A stretch of DNA of 64,000 bases from DATAPD01 sp036265385 (GTDB taxonomy: Bacteria > Acidobacteriota > Terriglobia > Terriglobales > Acidobacteriaceae): NCBI GenBank assembly GCA_036265385.1, contig DATAPD010000070.1, positions 62,001 through 126,000 on the forward strand, written 5' to 3'. The notes beneath the pieces were generated by a model. That model had not been told where the DNA came from and searched no databases. It saw only the letters and a list, made by a program, of their open reading frames with translations. Shown here piece after piece: positions 61,776 through 64,000 of the stretch; within the stretch, counting starts at the first letter, position 1, and each line of letters opens with the position of its first letter. Made by a program: the position numbers and the translations under genes.

Positions 61776-61952
61776 GTCCGAACAAACGACGGGACATTCG
61801 ATCTGTTCCTCAACAGCAAGCTGGACCGCAGCGCTGTCGCCGAGCAGTTCCTAAATGATGAACTATGCGTTCGGTTTGGATTCTGTGGTGAGGAGTACGA
61901 AACGATTTTGCGCGACCTGAAGCAAAATGGTAGAGCTGAACTCCGGTTTTGA
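61776..61952 (+). pseudogene. Small gene remnant with 5' end replaced by REP element
   Basis: The frame reads protein-like from just after the REP: TVRTNDGTFDLFLNSKLDRS and AVAEQFLNDELCVRFGFCGE, ending RDLKQNGRAELRF. Upstream the frame passes through the REP hairpin to a TTG at 61674 with no ribosome binding site. The likely original start was lost when the REP/RAYT unit inserted. The function is unknown. It could still be a short expressed gene. Confidence 0.45.
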
Positions 61953-61960
61953 GGGATTCT

Positions 61961-61984
61961 GAGTGTAATCGCCTGTTAACGTCA
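61961..61984. repeat. Cassette-boundary repeat, copy B
   Basis: GAGTGTAATCGCCTGTTAAC plus GTCA: a variant of the shared core, with ATC instead of AC. It lies 9 bp past the small gene's stop and 36 bp before the next start. Confidence 0.55.
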
Positions 61985-62020
61985 ATCGTCACGTGGAGCA
62001 TATTGGACAGGACAAACGGG

Positions 62021-62299
62021 ATGGAGAAATACGCAGCCAGGAGCGTCAAACAGCAGTTTGACCGCATACTGTGGGAAGTCTGGGATCCGATTGGGGTAAA
62101 CAAAATCTCGCCTGCTCGTGACGAGTACAGCGGATACGTCAATGGTGTGTTTCAACTCCTCACGTCTGGTTGCTCAGATGAGGAGATTTCCAGACACCTT
62201 CTCACGATAGTTCATGAGCGAATGGAACTTAGGGCAACCACCGTCGCAGACATGCAGCCCACGGTCATAGCACTCCGCACGATTGCTCTGCCGTCGTAG
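62021..62299 (+). CDS. Hypothetical protein (VWDPIGVN-type) in cassette-like array
   Basis: A 92-residue protein with the pattern LWEVWDPIGVNKISPARDEY and SGYVNGVFQLLTSG, ending in a helix EEISRHLLTIVHERMEL. I recall this arrangement (WDPIGV...DEYxxYV...LL-SG-S-EEI) from small widespread proteins of unknown function that are often in accessory or defence contexts; that memory is not verified. An ATG at 62021 is used; AGGA lies 8 nt ahead. It is framed by repeats B and C. Confidence 0.7.
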   Translation: MEKYAARSVKQQFDRILWEVWDPIGVNKISPARDEYSGYVNGVFQLLTSGCSDEEISRHLLTIVHERMELRATTVADMQPTVIALRTIALPS

Positions 62300-62352
62300 T
62301 GTTTAAATACCACTGTTGACGAACCATCGCATTGCATTCAAAGATGCGGGGC

Positions 62353-62385
62353 AGGTCAATGAGCGATAACGCCTGTTATCAACAC
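62353..62385. repeat. Cassette-boundary repeat, copy C
   Basis: AGGTCAATGAGCGA then TAACGCCTGTTATCAACA. A weak 5' arm (ATCGCATTG at 62325) is complementary to part of it. Confidence 0.65.
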
Positions 62386-62394
62386 TCGTCGCGT

Positions 62395-62622
62395 TCAGAG
62401 AAGACCAAGTTCTTTGAGGTGCGCAATCTGGTCCGCTGTTAACTCGCCGTGATGCGCGGTCAGAAACTCCTCGAACTCTTCGTGATGATGCATCGTGGCG
62501 AATGCCAATGCCCATCCGGCACGTTCCAGTGCCGCGTGTGCAGCGCCGTTCTCATCTAGCGTCTTCGCTATGTTCTCCAACTGCTTTGCGTATTTCTCGT
62601 ACGTATCGAATCGTGTCGCCAT
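62395..62622 (-). CDS. Hypothetical protein in cassette-like array
   Basis: A 75-residue acidic helical protein (TRFDTYEKYAKQLENIAKTL, ALERAGWALAFATMHHHEEF, HHGELTADQIAHLKELGLL). No domain was recognised. It is transcribed against its neighbours. The frame can extend to an ATG at 62643 or 62688, but 62622 is the shortest credible start. It ends 10 bp from repeat C and starts about 70 bp from repeat D. Confidence 0.55.
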   Translation of the reverse strand: MATRFDTYEKYAKQLENIAKTLDENGAAHAALERAGWALAFATMHHHEEFEEFLTAHHGELTADQIAHLKELGLL

Positions 62623-62694
62623 AGTGAGTCGTTCCGCGACCATTCTACTTCTGTGATCTGTGGATCCCGGGACCTCTCGGACTGGCACACAGTT

Positions 62695-62777
62695 GGCGTA
62701 ACATCGCCATTACACTCATTGATCTGCAAAAACGGCTCCCAGCCAAGGTCAATGAGTGATAACGCCTGATTTCAACA
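62695..62777. repeat. Cassette-boundary repeat, copy D (hairpin form)
   Basis: The most complete copy. A 28-bp 5' arm (62695-62722, GGCGTAACATCGCC then ATTACACTCATTGA) is identical in copy E. About 26 bp later comes the core AGGTCAATGAGTGA then TAACGCCTGATTTCAACA. CACTCATTGA (62713-62722) and TCAATGAGTG (62749-62758) form a 10-bp stem, with GGCG/CGCC beyond. Classical integron attC ends (RYYYAAC...GTTRRRY) are not met. Confidence 0.75.
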
Positions 62778-62809
62778 GCGTCGTGTGTTTCGCGCTACAA
62801 TCTCTCGCA

Positions 62810-63721
62810 ATGATCCTCAAAGGTTGGAAAGACGTGGCTACCCACCTCGGGTGCGGGCTGCGCACAGCCCAACGTTGGGAGCAGTTCGGACTGCCCGTCC
62901 GTAGGCCGAACGCCCACAAAAGATCAGCAGTACTGGCCCTGAGCGAGGAGTTGGATGCATGGGTCAGCGAGCAGGCGGGCAGCACCCGGCCCTCCTCATC
63001 GGAAACGGCACATACGAGTTTCTCTCACCGGATATTAATCATCGATCCCGACGAGCGACTCCTCGTAGACTTATCTGCAAAACTGGTGCGGGAAGGTTAC
63101 GAGGTGCGAACTGCTCGTGATGGATTCGAGGCATTGGCTGTCATGCAGGTTGGAGTGCCCAACCTGGTCATCTCTGAAGTGAAAATGCCGATGATGTCTG
63201 GCTTTGAACTAATGGGTGTGATCCGTCGAAGATTTCCTGCCACAGCGGTAATAGCATCAAGCGCGGATTTTTCGCCCGCTAGTTCTCCGACTCTCCTGTG
63301 TGACCGTTATATAGCGAAGGGACCAAACGCCCGCTTCGAACGGCTCGAAGCAGCCCGCGAACTGCTGGCACAGTCCCCCTTGCGTGCACAACCTGCCAAA
63401 GTTGATACAGCTCCGGCATGGATTCTCCGCTCGACAAAAGGTTATGTTGTACTTTCCTGCCTCTCTTGTTTGCGATCCTTTTCTTTAGCGATTCAGACTG
63501 CCATTCTCGGGACAGATGCCACTACACCGTGTGTTCATTGCGGTGTTCAGGTTCGATACCATATCGATGATTCAGTTTTGCCAATGGCTGGCGAGCTTTC
63601 CCATCTGATCCAAACTGCACGAGCGCGGATCGACTCCTCGAAAGCTCGTGTCAGGGCATTCCGTGAAACGGGCAGAATACGCAACCCCAAAAGGGGCACG
63701 GTAAGTCGTCGGCACCGATGA
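62810..63721 (+). CDS. HTH - degenerate receiver - CxxC ribbon protein
   Basis: A 303-residue protein with a rare domain order. Residues ~1-55: a small HTH of the excisionase/MerR-like type common in Acidobacteriota (MILKGWKDVATHLGCGLRTA, QRWEQFGLPVRRP). Residues ~75-195: a receiver domain (ILIIDPDERLLVDLSAKLVR, VISEVKMPMMSGFELM, YIAKGP). The acidic pair and lysine are kept, but the phosphoacceptor is Glu123, which often mimics the phosphorylated state. Residues ~215-265: CLSCLRSF and CVHCGVQVRY, two CxxC pairs suggesting a zinc ribbon. The tail is basic. A GTG at 62756 is also in frame but lies in repeat D. It is framed by repeats D and E. Confidence 0.8.
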   Translation: MILKGWKDVATHLGCGLRTAQRWEQFGLPVRRPNAHKRSAVLALSEELDAWVSEQAGSTRPSSSETAHTSFSHRILIIDPDERLLVDLSAKLVREGYEVRTARDGFEALAVMQVGVPNLVISEVKMPMMSGFELMGVIRRRFPATAVIASSADFSPASSPTLLCDRYIAKGPNARFERLEAARELLAQSPLRAQPAKVDTAPAWILRSTKGYVVLSCLSCLRSFSLAIQTAILGTDATTPCVHCGVQVRYHIDDSVLPMAGELSHLIQTARARIDSSKARVRAFRETGRIRNPKRGTVSRRHR

Positions 63722-63790
63722 TTTTTGGCTGTGCGCCAGACGCCGCTTTCTCCATTTAGAACTCATGCTCCCTCAAGCTGTGCGCAATCT

Positions 63791-63872
63791 GGCGTAACAT
63801 CGCCATTACACTCATTGACACCGATTTTGGCGAACAAACGGCGCAAGCTTGTGTTAACGCCTGATTTCGACA
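63791..63872. repeat. Cassette-boundary repeat, copy E
   Basis: The 28-bp 5' arm (63791-63818) is identical to copy D. After about 36 bp comes GTGT then TAACGCCTGATTTCGACA. The TCAATGAGTG part of the core is lost here. Confidence 0.75.
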
Positions 63873-63909
63873 ACTATCATTTGATGCCGTGCTCTTCGGG
63901 GGCTAAGAC

Positions 63910-64000
63910 TTGAAAATTAGTTCGGACGAGGCATTCCTGATACTACACAAATGGCAAGTCAGTCTGACGCCTATAGTGTGTGTGGGTTCCTTAATGCCGC
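63910..64000 (+). CDS. Start of a further gene in the array, truncated by window end
   Basis: An open frame from a TTG at 63910 to the end of the window, about 30 residues: MKISSDEAFLILHKWQVSLT, then PIVCVGSLMP. The composition is protein-like, and the start lies 38 bp after repeat E, as for the previous genes. CGGGGG lies upstream, but weakly placed. The function is unknown. Confidence 0.4.
   Translation, partial: MKISSDEAFLILHKWQVSLTPIVCVGSLMP

Noticed and set aside
61301..61797. Three overlapping minus-strand ORFs as separate genes
   Set aside because: They are frameshifted parts of one RAYT transposase; none is complete alone.
62695..63872. Canonical integron attC sites
   Set aside because: The palindromes and the gene/repeat alternation fit, but the required ends (RYYYAAC at one end and GTTRRRY at the other) are not present on either strand, and no integrase is visible in the window.
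60741..63872. CRISPR array
   Set aside because: Repeats are irregularly spaced (390-1200 bp) with genes between them, and no cas gene is present.
63725..63913. 62-residue ORF at the end of the array
   Set aside because: It runs through repeat E and has no ribosome binding site; the TTG frame at 63910 is a better candidate.

Overview
The window reads as a chromosomal segment of a moderately GC-rich soil-type bacterium, most likely an Acidobacteriota (Terriglobia/Koribacter-like) member. This is an inference from gene content. The pointers are two very large Oar-like TonB-dependent receptors with an N-terminal carboxypeptidase-regulatory-like domain and a related TPR protein, a bacillithiol deacetylase (BshB1), a NifJ-type pyruvate oxidoreductase paired with a dihydroorotate-dehydrogenase-like protein, a deoxyhypusine-synthase-like protein, and several short proteins of types I associate with that phylum. 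No rRNA or tRNA gene was recognised.

Layout. 1-1.4 kb: a TetR repressor and the start of an RND efflux adaptor, with a 16-bp operator-like palindrome in front. 1.5-6.8 kb: NDH-2, an NfeD/slipin/SPOR run, a molybdopterin oxidoreductase and an ArsR regulator. 6.8-11.5 kb: a giant hybrid histidine kinase divergent from an HD-GYP response regulator. 11.5-17.3 kb: small envelope proteins, a LysR regulator, a POTRA-only protein and a pyruvoyl arginine decarboxylase. 17.6-26.5 kb: two paralogous outer-membrane receptors either side of a TPR lipoprotein-like gene. 26.5-28.7 kb: divergent DHS-like and N-carbamoylputrescine amidase genes, which with the arginine decarboxylase suggest agmatine/polyamine metabolism. 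28.7-30.1 kb: an ECF sigma/anti-sigma pair. 30.1-45 kb: acetyl-CoA synthetase, an ArsR-controlled operon, nifJ with a CRP/FNR-type palindrome, RpiR/GNAT, ThiO-like and M20 peptidase genes. 45-50 kb: a frameshifted M28 peptidase and a fluoride-riboswitch operon (crcB-DUF190-bshB1). 50-60.6 kb: ordinary housekeeping genes (hpt, lysA, nadK, tlyA, yebC) separated by dispersed intergenic repeats.

The last 3.3 kb (60.7-64 kb) is different. Short ORFs of either orientation alternate with five copies of a repeat built around TAACGCCTGWTWWCRACA, and two of the copies have an additional identical 28-bp 5' arm. A decayed REP-associated tyrosine transposase sits inside this region, bracketed by 44-bp inverted REP-like hairpins. 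The genes behave like single-gene cassettes, and one of them encodes an unusual protein: an HTH domain, a receiver domain with Glu at the phosphoacceptor position, and a CxxC...CxxC ribbon. This cassette-like array is the most novel thing I see. The fluoride riboswitch, the DHS-like active-site substitution and the Asn-substituted receiver of the hybrid kinase are the other strong observations.

All family names rest on motif recognition by eye; no database search was run.
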